This document shows, one piece after another, positions 1 to 10,589 of a stretch of DNA of 64,000 bases. Position 1 is the stretch's first letter; each line of letters begins with the position of its first letter. Source of the stretch: Nannobrachium achirus (taxonomy: Eukaryota > Chordata > Actinopteri > Myctophiformes > Myctophidae); contig OY997650.1 of the NCBI GenBank assembly GCA_963921795.1, positions 13,016,653 to 13,080,652 of the forward strand, read 5' to 3'. Under the pieces are notes generated by a model, which saw only the letters and a program-made list of their open reading frames with translations, searched no databases and was not told the origin of the DNA. Both the position numbers and the translations under genes were made by a program.

Positions 1-542
1 ACCATTCCAGTCTGCCATATCCAGCCCAAGAAACCGTAGAAACGGGGGAAAAAATAGAATGTACTTCTTAAAATAACTGTATCATGCCTGTTGCTAAGGT
101 ATGCTGGTGTCAGACACCAGTCATGTTGCCATACCTTAGCTTTTTCTGAACTGACGCCACTGCAGGCATTTCATTCAAGAAAGAAAAGCCTGGGTAAAGC
201 CTCCGGTAACTGTGGTTCAGCCAATCAGGCGAGTCTGCGTATATTTAAAAAGACATCCCCCCTCCCCTTCCACTCTATGACAGGCATCAAACAGGTCGTT
301 GTCTTTGATGCTTTCATTGATAAGAGAGATAGATCACTAACAAACTCTTGACACTTTTATGGCGCAATCAATTACCTGTTCACAACCCCTTTGAAGTTCA
401 AAGGGAGCAATTAAGAGCTCTGGCCAGCTCCTGAAAAAAACAGGGATCGGTGAACAAATGCTATTGGCCGCTGAGATTCAGCGGCTCGTATCCCCGCTTC
501 ACAAGTTATCATTATTATCTCAAATGTATATATTTTTTTGTT
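1..542. other. Intron, nothing recognised
   Basis: Intronic sequence of mixed composition with no coding similarity, element ends or tandem repeats that I can identify. Confidence 0.6.
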
Positions 543-700
543 GAAAATGGCAGATCTACAAGTTCACAACATGTCACATCGCGTGTTGTGAGCTTATGGA
601 TGAGCTATTTTTAAATTACTTAGAACTTTCACTCTTTTTTTAAATCGCCAAAATAGCTGATCTACGAGCTCACAATGCCTTTTTTTACGTGACGTTCTTG
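543..700. repeat. Two decayed copies of the shared hairpin
   Basis: The first copy, at 543-613, reads GGCAGATCTACAAGTTC on one arm and GAGCTTATGGATGAGC on the other. The second, at 648-690, keeps mainly its left arm, AATAGCTGATCTACGAGC. Neither has recognisable element ends around it, although ATTTATGAAAAAAA at 718-735 resembles the end region of family C. Confidence 0.7.
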
Positions 701-1006
701 CGCTACAAAGCAAGGCATTTATTTATGAAAAAAATAATAATAATAACTTGGATATTTGAAATACAAAAGGAGATAGGAGGTTTACTGCCCCTGACAGACG
801 GTGAACAATATTCAACGTGACATGCATCGCCACGCCGAAACGTCCATCACTAGGTAGTTGTTACCAGATAATACCTGCAGGGCTGCGCTCCCATTGGCTG
901 GCTGGCTGAGTGAGTGGTGAGTGCAGATATACCTGTCTCTCTCCCAGTGAGTTAACCTTTACAGCCCGTCTGGAGACTCAGAGGAGCCTGTGGCTCCGAG
1001 CGCTGC
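701..1006. other. Intron, nothing recognised
   Basis: No element end, coding similarity or tandem array was identified in this stretch. Confidence 0.5.
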
Positions 1007-1035
1007 ACACGCAGGCACACACACACGCATGCACG

Positions 1036-1070
<35 letters not shown>

Positions 1071-1187
1071 GCACGCACACGCACACACACACATATACAC
1101 ACAGCTCTTGACTGGAAATCAGGACGACAGCAACAGTGTCGGGAGCCCACCGGCACATTATTACAAACATACAAACATGGAAGCACA

Positions 1188-1219
<32 letters not shown>

Positions 1220-1230
1220 TGCATAAACAC
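1007..1230. repeat. Compound CA / ACGC microsatellite, two blocks
   Basis: Alternating CA and ACGC repeats at about 1010-1098 and a cleaner (ACGC)n block at 1185-1219, separated by about 85 bp of unique sequence. Confidence 0.95.
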
Positions 1231-1297
1231 ACATGCATGCACGGCCGCAAGCTCAGCAATACACAAGCCACCTTCATAGCCTTACGCTACACATAGC

Positions 1298-1425
1298 GTT
1301 GTTGTCGGGCAGAAACCTATCAGATCCACATTTTAACTTTATTTTCGTAAAGTATAACTTGATCATTCTACAGCGTCACACAAAAAGCAGAAAAAGTATC
1401 AGAGCTTGTAGATCTGGTGGAAGAA
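1298..1425. mobile_element. Family C element fragment
   Basis: Begins GTTGTTGTCGGGCAGAAACC, followed by TTTTCGTAAAG, CAGCGTCACACAAAAAGCA and a worn hairpin arm GAGCTTGTAGATCTGG. The right end is missing. Confidence 0.7.
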
Positions 1426-1730
1426 GTAGTCAGATGTTAAGGGAAGCAGGTACGGTAACCCTCCCTGCTTATTAACTGCTCCCCGGGCATTGGTTTCGGT
1501 ATAAATAGTGCTCATTGTTAACAACTTTAATGTATGTCTTATTAATGTACAGTGACAAAATACACCTCCCGAAGGAGTGGGGACTAAATTTAATTATCAA
1601 TAATTATTATGGCCAGAGAGGCGAGGGAAGAGATGCTTAAGAGAGCCTACAAGCTCACAGCACACCATTTTCAGCATGCAACCACATGTAAAATAAAGCA
1701 TTACTGTATGATGCCATCAAGGCCTGCCGG
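1426..1730. other. Intron, mostly unassigned
   Basis: No gene. A possible very worn hairpin arm (CCTACAAGCTCACAGC) lies at about 1645-1662. Otherwise nothing was recognised. Confidence 0.5.
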
Positions 1731-1734
1731 AATA

Positions 1735-1912
1735 CATTTTGGCAACAATATCAACTGTAGATTTAGTCGACTACAATCTTAGGATATTTAGTCAACTAAA
1801 ATGACTAAAACTAAAACATTGCATATGACTAAAATATGTCAAAAACGAAATGAAACTTTATTCAAAAGACTATGACTAAAAGTAAATCAAAATGTGCTGT
1901 CAAAATTAAGAC
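1735..1912. mobile_element. Family M (hAT-like) fragment
   Basis: AT-rich sequence with repeated TTTAGTCGACTA / TTTAGTCAACTAAA and ATGACTAAAA motifs, ending TGCTGTCAAAATTAAGAC. The same motifs mark 46790-47260 and 52500-52800. Confidence 0.6.
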
Positions 1913-2106
1913 TGGCGGGGCGCCCGCTGGCCTACTGGTCCAGGCGCATAGCACTTAGGCATTGCCATAGGAATGGATGCCTGGCGGCGGCACCGGTTCG
2001 ATTCCCGATCCGGACGACCTTTGCCGCATGTCCCTCCCCTTCTCTCCCCCCATTTCCTGTCAGTCTGCTGTCCTATCCAATAAAGGCATAAAAGCCCAAA
2101 AACAAA
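1913..2106 (+). mobile_element. tRNA-derived SINE
   Basis: The head is tRNA-like, with an A-box-like TGGCCTACTGGTCCAGGCG and a B box GGTTCGATTCC. The body (TTTGCCGCATGTCC, CCATTTCCTGTCAG) and an AATAAAGGC-type A-rich tail follow. This is the layout of a teleost RNA polymerase III SINE. It is not a functional tRNA: there is no cloverleaf and the sequence is fused to a tail. It sits between a family M fragment and a family B element. Confidence 0.85.
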
Positions 2107-2108
2107 TA

Positions 2109-2382
2109 TATCGTCACTGTCGGGCAGAAACCTTGTATCTCCAAGTTTCAAATTTGTAATTTTTTTTTTCGCAAAGTAAAGCACTGCTTCACCATACAAG
2201 GCCATCGCACAAAAGTAGTGAAAACAGCCGATCTACAAGCACACAACGCCTTGCGGTGCGAGGCGTTGTGTGCTTGTAGATCGGCTGTTTTCACTAGTTT
2301 GAATCATTTTTAAAATGATGAATACAAAACAAACGGTTTTGGACATACAAGGTTTCCACCCGACAACGACGATATATATATA
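2109..2382. mobile_element. Family B element, complete, with hairpin
   Basis: Inverted ends ATATATCGTCACTGTCGGGC and CCCGACAACGACGATATATA flank the element. The second-order ends CTTGTATCTCC and ACATACAAGG are also inverted. The centre is a long hairpin (2217-2296) with arms AACAGCCGATCTACAAGCAC and its complement. The copy at 17400-17658 is nearly identical in layout. Confidence 0.85.
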
Positions 2383-2513
2383 AAAAAAAGACTGTCGGCC
2401 AGTCCCATGTGTGCACACGTCGTCCATGTGTGTCAACACCTGCACACAGGATTGGGTGCAAGTTATCAGAGCGTGCACGGCACAGCTGGCCGCATTCAAC
2501 ACTGTGAGGAGAA

Positions 2514-3086
2514 CTCTAACCTAAAAAAGGAGCCTGGTTTCATTGTTCAGTGATCAGAATCTGTACATTATTTTGCATTTTGCAACATATAAATCAGGGG
2601 TCTTCAACGTTTTCAGGCCAAGGACCCCTTAGTTGACAGAGAGATGAAGCAGGGACCCCCACAACCTTTTCATAGATTCCATACAGTTTCATGTTTTGAC
2701 AGCAACGATCATCAGTGTATTTTGGGTTTATGTGTTTTCAGATATTTACTTGAACCGTCAATACATAATAAACTTGACCTTTCACTCTGTACTTAGACTG
2801 CTCTTTTTTTCCCCTCTACACCAAACCTTTGCCGAAAATAGCCGATCTACAACCTCACAACGCCTCGCAGCACAAGGAGTTGTGAGCTTGTAGATCTGCT
2901 ATTCAAGTGGTTCATATAAAAAAGGAGAAAAAAGATTTGGAGGAACTCCTGTAGTAACTCTGAGGACCCCCTAGGGGTCCCGGACCCTCTGTTGAAGACC
3001 CTTGCTCTAACCTAAAAAAAGGAGCCTGGTTTCATTATTCAGTGATCAGAATCTGTGCATTATTTTTTTCTGTGCATTATATAAAT
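2514..3086. mobile_element. Family A element (2595-3004) flanked by 81-bp direct repeats
   Basis: The element runs from CAGGGGTCTTCAAC at 2595 to GTTGAAGACCCTTG at 3004, with the hairpin at 2835-2905. The sequence before it (2514-2594, CTCTAACCTAAAAAAGGAGC to ATATAAAT) is repeated directly after it (3005-3086) with few differences. The duplication abuts both element ends exactly. A hAT element normally makes only an 8-bp duplication. Confidence 0.85.
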
Positions 3087-3425
3087 TATAAATTGGGGTT
3101 CGTATTCTCATCCATTCTTAAAGAGTGGCAGTTTGTTTGTAGATGGAAAATATGCATTTGGAACTTCATTACCGCATCATAAATCAAAACATAGGGAGAA
3201 GTAGTGTGCTGGCAATCAAGGAATTTATGATAGCATAATTTATGAGAGCATTTGGCGGTTGGATGCACGATGTTTGGGCCGCGTTCTGTTGAAAGAAATG
3301 AATACAACATTTTTTATTTCCCCTTTGGAAGGATTGTTCTTTCAGACAACAAACTGATTGCCTCTGTGCATTACTGTAGTTCTGGAACTGTGCGTGCGAA
3401 CAGACAGAAAAAAAGATATACACTA
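3087..3425. other. Intron, nothing recognised
   Basis: No element end, tandem repeat or coding similarity found. Confidence 0.5.
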
Positions 3426-3433
3426 GTATACAC

Positions 3434-3954
3434 TAGGGCATTCCCGAATAGTGATTTTTTATATTCGAATTATTCGACCTCAAAGTGTTCGAATAGTCGA
3501 ATATTCGACAGGACTGTCAAATATTAAGTAAGCAATAGGCGAACATTGTGAAAATAGCCGATCTACATGCTCACAACGCCTCACGTTGAGAGGCGTTGTG
3601 AGCATGTAGATCTGCTATTTTCACGATATTTATCTGCGGAAATGAGTCATGTAATACCTACAATTCCAACTGCTTGTCAGGGTGGGGGTCCCCAGTTCAA
3701 CTATGTTTATTTTGGGGGTCACGGCCTAAAAAGGTTTGAGAGGCCCTGGTATAGAGCATTAACAAATTCATCCACCAGGGGCATTGACAACTCATTCTTA
3801 TGACTTCCTATCTAGTCAAGCTTTATAAACTATATATTTTTTTAAGGGAAAACAAACAAAAAAATTCAATAAATAAGCGAATATTCAACTTCGGTGAAAA
3901 ACGTCGAATAGTGACTTTGATATTCGAATATTCTAATATTTGGTGAATGCCCTA
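3434..3954. mobile_element. hAT-like element (ends TAGGGCATTC) with nested family K copy
   Basis: Ends TAGGGCATTCCCGAATAG and TTTGGTGAATGCCCTA, with internal ATTCGAATA motifs. The 8-bp target duplication is GTATACAC (3426-3433) and CTATACAC (3955-3962). Inside lies a family K copy (about 3510-3755) with a hairpin at 3551-3624 and a GGTGGGGGTCCCCAG end region. Confidence 0.8.
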
Positions 3955-4099
3955 CTATACACGGCACCCAGCAGCTCTGACTGACTCCATGAGCCCAATG
4001 TCGGTTATGTAGGAGATGTGATCTCCATTCTACACTGCCTGCATCATCCCAACCTACACTCCTATCAATGTGATCTCTTCTACTTTGTCAAAGTATTAA

Positions 4100-4290
4100 C
4101 AAATGCCTAAGAAATTTAAGCATAAGATAGGTTCCAAATTGGAACAAAATAGACCCATTGGTTCCGATTTGTACAATGTAAAGCGCCTTGGATAAAGGCG
4201 CTATATAAAAGCACCATTTACCATTTATTTGTACACATTTGGATCCAATTTGTACACTCTCAAGAGTTACAGACCCCTAATGGACCCTCT
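4100..4290. mobile_element. Family E-like fragment with a LINE/SINE 3' tail
   Basis: Copies of GGTTCC/TTGTACA and TTTGTACACTCTCAAGAGTT belong to family E. Inserted among them is GTAAAGCGCCTTGGATAAAG followed by CGCTATATAAAAGC, the type of 3' tail seen on many teleost LINE and SINE elements. Confidence 0.6.
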
Positions 4291-5285
4291 CTTTTGTCCT
4301 TTTGTTTCCTGGCTCGCCATGCATGATTAAGTGTTCTACGAGTTCCCGGCAACCTCCCATAAGAATGCATGTCCCCGGAAACATCTCTCCCTGTTGCTTA
4401 AACCAACGTCATTAAGCTGGCGGAAGTGTGAAATGTATGCAAATGATGGATTCAGCTTCACTTACTGTATACACAGCCATATTATTATGTATTATTCCAT
4501 ACAGAGCTATTATAGAAGCACAGGAGCGTCTCTGATGTCATCCAAATCCACAGATGAACGCATAAATCATCATCATCATCATCCACCCGCCATCCTTTCA
4601 AATAATTGATTTGTATTTTTTATTCATAGACCTGCACCCGCCCGGCAACGCCAAGAACATAACTTATTCATCATTTAATACAGAATCCAGTACTATATTA
4701 ATATATCATTACAACATGCATACATACAGTATTGTACATGCATACCAGCGGAGCGAGTAGAAAAGCCGCTCCACAACTCCAGGGGAATCTTGTACTGCTC
4801 GTTATTCGCTCTGGTCGGCTCCCCCTTGCGCATCTCTCGTTCCGCGCTCCACTCAGTTCGCCGATCACAGTCACAGACAATCAGCCACCATTGATTTACT
4901 TTACAATAATGAATCAATGCACATCCATAGATAGAAATGATTTATCTGGATTATTGGTACTACCAGTGGTCTGTGTAAAATGCCGATCCACATACAGACA
5001 TAATGGTGTCAATGAGGGCTCAGAAACACTACAGGTCACGCACGGTTCAGGTATCGCACGTGCTTCATCAATACTCATTACGACTACGAGGATCCACTGT
5101 TTGGATGTACACAGTAGTGCAGCGGTTCTCAAACATTCTCACGACATTATCCTGACCATGGAACAACAAACGAACAAAAGACAAAGAAGAAAAAGTGCTA
5201 GATTCAAAAAGGCTAAGCAAGCACGGGTTGGGTGGACATTTTAGCTTGACCTCAGCTGTACGAATACTTTGAGGCAAAACATTTG
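4291..5285. other. Intron, nothing recognised
   Basis: Contains a short CAT run (4568-4582). Open frames of up to 170 codons here have no similarity I can recognise and no consistent codon pattern. Confidence 0.5.
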
Positions 5286-5289
5286 TCAA

Positions 5290-5740
5290 ACCTTCTTTTA
5301 AAACTGCACCTCTACAAGCAATACCAGTTCTACACCACTGTACTGCAGTTCAACCCCCTTGATACAATCGAACGGCAGTTTTGTTCAAGATAGTATGATG
5401 TGTACATTATCGAAAGCTTTGGACAATCCATGAATACCCCAGTGGTGAACTCGTCATTGAGTGTACAGAACGTATCCCTCAGTTGGACCAGAGCCATTGC
5501 AGCAGAGTATTTTCTTCTAAATCCATATTGGTGTGAATAGAGTAGGCTGTGGTCAGATAAAAATTCAGTTAATACAAAATGTTTGAATTGAACTGAGTAA
5601 GTCTATCTATTACTGTATGTTATAATATTATTTCAAGTATCTTACTACCGGTCATTAATTAGAAAAGACTGACCTATCTTCAGATTAAAATACGGGAATG
5701 ACTGTGGCCCACTTGAGCTGGTCAGGAATTGAATGACTGC
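5290..5740 (-). mobile_element. LINE reverse-transcriptase remnant (L2/CR1-like)
   Basis: Read on the minus strand with frameshifts, this encodes a worn reverse-transcriptase segment. LKWATVIPVFNLK is followed by KILEIILY, then LYSHQYGFRRKYSAAMALVQ, then FTTGVFMDCPKLS. These match the fingers region and the approach to the first catalytic Asp of L2/CR1-type non-LTR elements (usual form QYGFR.. and GVFLDLSKAFDT). Frameshifts near DCPKLS and upstream show it is dead. Neither the 5' nor the 3' end of the element is visible. Confidence 0.75.
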
Positions 5741-5984
5741 ACTTAGTAACTTTCCACCACCGACAGCAACTGTGCACGAGGAATCAGACCGTTGCATCCG
5801 CTTGCTACATCTCAAGGCTTACTTCACTATATGTGCTAAATCCTGATGTTTTCCTGCTTTCCCGGGGGCGCCAGCAGGCTAATAAGGAATGAACGCTTTA
5901 GTATTCAGAGTCAGACCCCGAGACCTGAGTGGAGTAATCAAGTGTGTGAGGGGAGGCTGGGACACCCTAGTGTTCTGCAATGAT

Positions 5985-6014
5985 GACACACACACACACA
6001 CACACACAAACACA
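5985..6014. repeat. CA microsatellite
   Basis: Short (AC)n tract within otherwise unassigned intron (5741-6090). Confidence 0.9.
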
Positions 6015-6094
6015 CCGGGGGTCAAAGAGTACGGGGGACGGGGGAAGATGTGTGGTGGTGGAGAGTACCTTTACTCAAGTACTGTAGTGTAATT

Positions 6095-6465
6095 AAAGAT
6101 GCAGTGCCATGTCTTGTTTGACAGCTACTGTCATCAGTCTATGTTGAATTTGTGTTTTTAGTTAACTTGACCTTTCACTCTGTACTTGGTCTACTTTCTT
6201 TTATCTCTACATCAAACCTATTTGCCAAAAATAGCCGATCTACAAGCTCTCAGTGCCTCGCAGCATGAGACATTGAGAGCTTGTAGATATGCTATTTTTG
6301 GCTAAAGTTCTCCTCAGAATAGGGATGCGAGGGTTCAAGTTGTTAATTTTAAAGAATGATCCTATCACAAAGATTTGGCGGCCCCCCTTTAATAACTCTG
6401 AGGACCCCTAGGGGGTCCTCAGAGTTATTAAAGGGGGGCCCCCTGTTGAAGACCCCTGGTCTATG
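6095..6465. mobile_element. Family A element with an inverted duplication of its right end
   Basis: The left end is missing. The internal motifs CTTGACCTTTCACTCTGTAC and CAAAAATAGCCGATCTAC are present, with the hairpin at 6229-6300 and the terminal GTTGAAGACCCCTG. Near the right end, about 28 bp ending GAGGACCCC is followed after 3 nt by its inverted copy GGGGTCCTC.., which makes a near-perfect palindrome (about 6378-6445) absent from other copies. Confidence 0.8.
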
Positions 6466-6840
6466 GGATTATGAATGTCAAAAACATGTCCGTGGCACCA
6501 TGGTCAGGACTTCTGTACTTTATTTCGAAATCAGCATCAGACGGAAAAAAAACTGCCATCGTCTGCCTCCAACAGGCAAAGAAGTACAAAACAGATCCTT
6601 CTCTAACTCCAGGATAATGAGTTTCCAGTGAAGGCATGATGGATAGTGTGATTATGAATGAGTCGTGTTTTGTGAATTAAGACGCCCATGCATTGTTAAA
6701 CATCAGCTGTCGGCTTTCAGCCATGTACAGTATAATCTCTGGAATCTGATGAGATGAATGACACTGGCAATACCTCAAAATTGCTCTCCCCCAACAATTC
6801 AATTATTAGGCTTAACATGCGTGCATGTCTGTGTGAGTCA

Positions 6841-7032
6841 TTGGGCTCTGTTTTGATTGTCTAAGTACCAGCTCTTATGCCTTTACTTAAAGGCCCAAAA
6901 TGACATCTTCTGAAAAGCATTACCCCGAATTGGAGTTTGGAACTCGAAAAGCTTGGTGGTCGGAGACAGTATGGACAGGCCTTTAAGTTAAGGCATAAGA
7001 GCTGGTACTTAAGGCAATCAAAATAGAGCCCA
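6841..7032. mobile_element. Small inverted-repeat element (GGGCTCT ends)
   Basis: Arms of about 54 bp, GGGCTCTGTTTTGATTG..CTTAAAGGCC and GGCCTTTAAG..CAATCAAAATAGAGCCC, enclose about 80 bp. A short non-coding element with no protein. The family was not identified. Confidence 0.75.
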
Positions 7033-7655
7033 CTATGCGCTATGGTATGTGCATGCTATTCTATCTGTATGAACTGATAATGCACACATATTGTCCACAG
7101 TGTACTATTACAGTAGGCCTATATGCCATTAAAGGATAATATTTAAAAAATGTTAAGCTATTTTTGCTACTTTTGCTTGACCCCAGACCATAGAATCCAC
7201 TGGAGTGGACTGCTTGTCTGATAATTGTTCACGTTATGCACTTCGCCCCCTATGGGGAATGAGGCATCGGTAATGTTCCACCTACTGTATCACGACGGTC
7301 TTTGGCGAGCAGTTGTGCCCTCGCACTACGAGAGACCAATCTCCAACAGCTCAACCTGCGCAATGCATTCTCACCATGAGAAATGCAAAATGTTGACTAG
7401 GAGGGATATGAGTTACGATTCTGGTTACGAAATATGGTGTAAAGTATATTGAAATTCATTTAGGGGGAAAAAAAATTATATGTTTCTGCCCAACTGTGGA
7501 TATATTGTAGACACTGTTCCAAATGAGGCATTAGCAAAGGCGTTATTAAAAAGGAATCTCTTAATTACCTGAGGTAACTGATCACAATTATCTGAGCTAA
7601 TTGCAATTATCTTTGTTGCATAATTGTTATGCAAATTGCGACCGAAGGTTTAGTA
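7033..7655. other. Intron, nothing recognised
   Basis: No element ends, tandem arrays or coding similarity recognised. Confidence 0.5.
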
Positions 7656-7689
7656 TGAGAAACGGCACATCATGTCTGTTCGTGTACGC

Positions 7690-8200
7690 TTTTTACGGTC
7701 TAGGGTTTGACGCTCTGAAATCACGCTCTGACATCACTGTGATGTCAGGGGAACCACACTAACAGAAACCCTTTTATGCCCATATATGGAGATGTTGTAA
7801 TCAATATTAAGCCCATATCTAACCAGGACTTCATATGGGAATGCCCATATATGGAGGTCACATCGGCCACATACCACACTAACAGAATCCATATATGGCC
7901 AAGACAGATGGCCAAGACAGCCCATATCTGTGTGGCTGGTTCTACAGACAGGGATCTCCATATATGGGCATAAATGGGATTGTATGTATGATGTCAGATG
8001 TCATAAACGTCATAGGACTTTCACATAATGAATAACTAAGTAAGCATGTTTGGTGTCTCACAGCATATTTCCATATTTTAAATTATTTAGAGATCCATGT
8101 ACTACATGGATCTCCATATATGGGTACCAGGGGTCTCCATATATGGGTAACTGTTCATCACAGCCACAGGCCAGATGGCGCTTCGCCCTTAGGCGTCTTA
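7690..8200. mobile_element. Family G repeat with six CCATATATGG sites
   Basis: The repeat contains TGACATCACTGTGATGTCAG near its left side and GCGCTTCGCCCTTAGGCGTC near its right. Six exact CCATATATGG palindromes start at 7780, 7845, 7889, 7958, 8114 and 8137. Related sequence occurs at 22200-22400 (inverted) and 49800-50110. The ends are not clear. Confidence 0.7.
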
Positions 8201-8382
8201 CAGGTAATAATTGTGTTTTTGTTTAGTCATCTGAAATGTTTTAGTTTTAGTCTAGTTTTAATTGACTAAATCATATCATATTAAATAGATTTTTTACATT
8301 TTTTAAATCATTTTTAAAATGATAAATACAAAACCAAGGGTTTTGGACATACAAGGTTTCCAGCCGACAACAACGATATGGG
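8200..8382. mobile_element. Family M and family B fragments
   Basis: 8210-8290 has TTTAGTCATCTGAAATG and TTTTAATTGACTAAATC of family M. 8300-8380 has TTTTGGACATACAAGGTTTC and CCGACAACAACGATATG, the right end of family B. Confidence 0.6.
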
Positions 8383-8765
8383 AAAAGATCTGCATGAAGT
8401 CTGGCCTCATTGATGTGCTGTGATGGCATGCAGGGCCACCTCCTGGCAGCCGATCAATGCAATCATTCCAGAGATCACTAGCAATATGTTCATGTTTCAT
8501 CATGACGACTACAGCCATTCAACACTCTCTCGGAACACAATGCATCTGTGCTCTGGTGGAGGCTGCAACTTTACCTGGTTAAAGGAAGGTTAAATAAAAG
8601 ATTATGAATATATTGTACTAGCGAGTACAGAACGTCATAACATATCAGCATCGTTCAGCATATCATCATGCAACTTATCTGACAGAGAGAAAAACAATTT
8701 GGACTCTGGCCCTTGGAGGTGGCTTTCTCACTGTGGTGGAAGAGGGACTCTCCTTTGCTGAGATT
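8383..8765. other. Intron, nothing recognised
   Basis: No recognisable feature. Confidence 0.5.
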
Positions 8766-8767
8766 AA

Positions 8768-9119
8768 AGTAAAATCACACCCGTGTGAACTGAGCGGTGG
8801 TCGTGGAGGCTGCGCAACAGCAAAACAAATATATAATAATAATAATAATTATAATAAAAAATATTTAAAAAATATTTAAAAAATAATAATAATAAAAAAA
8901 AAATATATATATGGGGGGGGGGGGTGCTTGAGAGAGAGCCATCCATCCATCCATGTCACTCAGGCCACCACTGGTATTGCAGTTGATGCTCAGGGCAGAC
9001 TAGACTCAACAGCACCTCTCTGGTCACCAGGGGTACTTAGACTACATACGGACCCACATACATAGACGGATACACACACGGCCACGCTATGGAGACGGTG
9101 TGACCACCGCTCAAAAATA
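8768..9119. mobile_element. Family N element, copy 1
   Basis: Opens AATCACACCCGTGTGAACTG and AGCGGTGGT, and closes CGGTGTGACCACCGCTCAAA. The interior holds an AT-rich run (8815-8910), a G run (8913-8922) and TGGTCACCAGGGGTACTTAG. A second copy lies at 12259-12540. Confidence 0.7.
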
Positions 9120-9169
9120 TCACAATGTAGAAGTACTTCCATAACATAATATTATACCAATTTTACCAA

Positions 9170-9600
9170 AGGTTTGTTTTTAATTGCGACCGTCAGGTCG
9201 CAGTTACTATCAAAACCTCCACCGCCTGTCTGTTCGTAAGTCAGTCAGTCAGTCAGTTTGTCAGTCAGTCAGTCAGTCAGTCACGTCACGTCACACTTTT
9301 GCCCTACTCATATCTCTGCCATCGTTGCCCCTATCCATGTGAAATCCACACACACTCCTTGTCTGCCAATCCACAACCTCCACCCTTCCAGGGACCCCCG
9401 CAGCTCCAGGGACCCCCAGGGACCCCCGCCAAAAAGCTACGAAACAACAAAATGACATCGTTGCCGCTATCCATGAGAAATTTTCCACACACAATCCTTG
9501 TCTGCCAATCCACAACCTAAACCCTTTCCGGGAACCCCGCAGCTCCAGGGACGCCCAGGGACCCCCGCCAAAAAGCTAAAAAAACAACCAAATGATGCCC
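9170..9600. mobile_element. Family H element
   Basis: Starts TTGCGACCGTCAGGTCGCAG and contains a (CAGT)n run (9238-9282). TCACACTTTTGCCCTACTC, CATCGTTGCC and the CACTCCTTGTCTGCCAATCC segment follow. The last segment is then repeated with GGGACCCCCGCCAAAAAGCT (9358-9440 and 9487-9580). Copies occur at 32345-32757 and 47330-47915. Confidence 0.7.
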
Positions 9601-9770
9601 CAAATCGGCTGCCACAGACAAAGAGATGTCTACACACATCTCATCAACATGGATCTCCTCTTTTCTATAGATATATTTTTAAATCTTGTTTAAAAAAAAT
9701 CTTCCAAACGACGATGTCACTGGCAGACGGTTTTCTGAACTCCCCAGAGCCCTCCTATGAAACACAGAAC

Positions 9771-10241
9771 CAGGGTTGTTAAGTAACGGATTACATGTAA
9801 CGGGATTACGTAATCAGATTACAAAAAACAGGTAACTTGTAAAGTCTCAGGTTACATTTTAAAATGAGTAATCTGGATTACAGTAACGGATCTGAATGAT
9901 GGGGGTTACATGCTGGATTACATTCTCCCCTTTGCCCTCATGAATTTTACAAATAAGTTATAACGCCAAACAATAAAATAATCAAGTCGAATCAGTGTAA
10001 AGTACTGCCACATCGCTTAAGTAAGATTCTGTTGTCCTTTTCCTAATTTCATTGGCTCAATATTCTTGTCTAGTTATCAATGGTAAAACTTGTTTTATTT
10101 AATTAGAGAGTTTTGCTAAACAGTAATCCAAAAGTAACTGAAAGTAACTAGTAGTTCAGATTACGTTACTGACTACATTTTCTTTGCAAGTAACTTGTAA
10201 CTGTAGGGGATTCCTTTTTAAAAGTAACCCTAACAACCCTG
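9771..10241. mobile_element. hAT-like element with perfect target duplication
   Basis: Ends CAGGGTTGTTAAGTAACGGA and AAGTAACCCTAACAACCCTG, 471 bp, flanked by perfect 8-bp CACAGAAC (9763-9770 and 10242-10249). The interior repeats GATTAC/GTAATC motifs. It splits an older family O copy (9690-9762 and 10250-10330). No ORF. Confidence 0.9.
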
Positions 10242-10249
10242 CACAGAAC

Positions 10250-10580
10250 AAGTACAACTTTCTTTTTCTATTTTATCGTGAACATTAGTGAGGACCAATT
10301 ATATGAAGATAGGTTGAAAACTAAAAGTAATTTTGCATTCATAAAGGGATCTTTGATATCACATCAAAGAAAGTCTCCATACTGTCTGTGAAACAAAATA
10401 TGTTTTATCTATTTAATTAATCTAATTATCTATTGGACCTTTAACTCCACGTTCTGCTCGTTATACCGTGATCAGGACAAATGAAGGTCTAACAACCCAA
10501 ATGTCAACTTAATTAATTTTTTTTCTTTTTTGCAAGTTCTCTCGTCGTTTGATTTGATATCAAAGATCCCTTTCAAAATA
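10250..10580. other. Intron with family O fragment
   Basis: 10258-10330 matches the right arm of family O (GTGAACATTAGTGAGGACC, GATAGGTTGAAAAC). The rest is unassigned. Confidence 0.55.
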
Positions 10581-10589
10581 GCCTAACTG

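Noticed and set aside
1913-2106. tRNA gene
   Set aside because: Pol III boxes are present but there is no cloverleaf, and the tail shows a SINE. The same applies to 38513-38705.
2217-2296. microRNA precursor or bacterial-type terminator
   Set aside because: The stem is a perfect DNA palindrome repeated across mobile elements. Nothing indicates Drosha-type processing, and a terminator makes no sense in this genome, though small RNA data could revisit the first idea.
4732-5244. 170-codon open frame as a gene
   Set aside because: No recognisable domain, no splice context, and composition like the surrounding intron.
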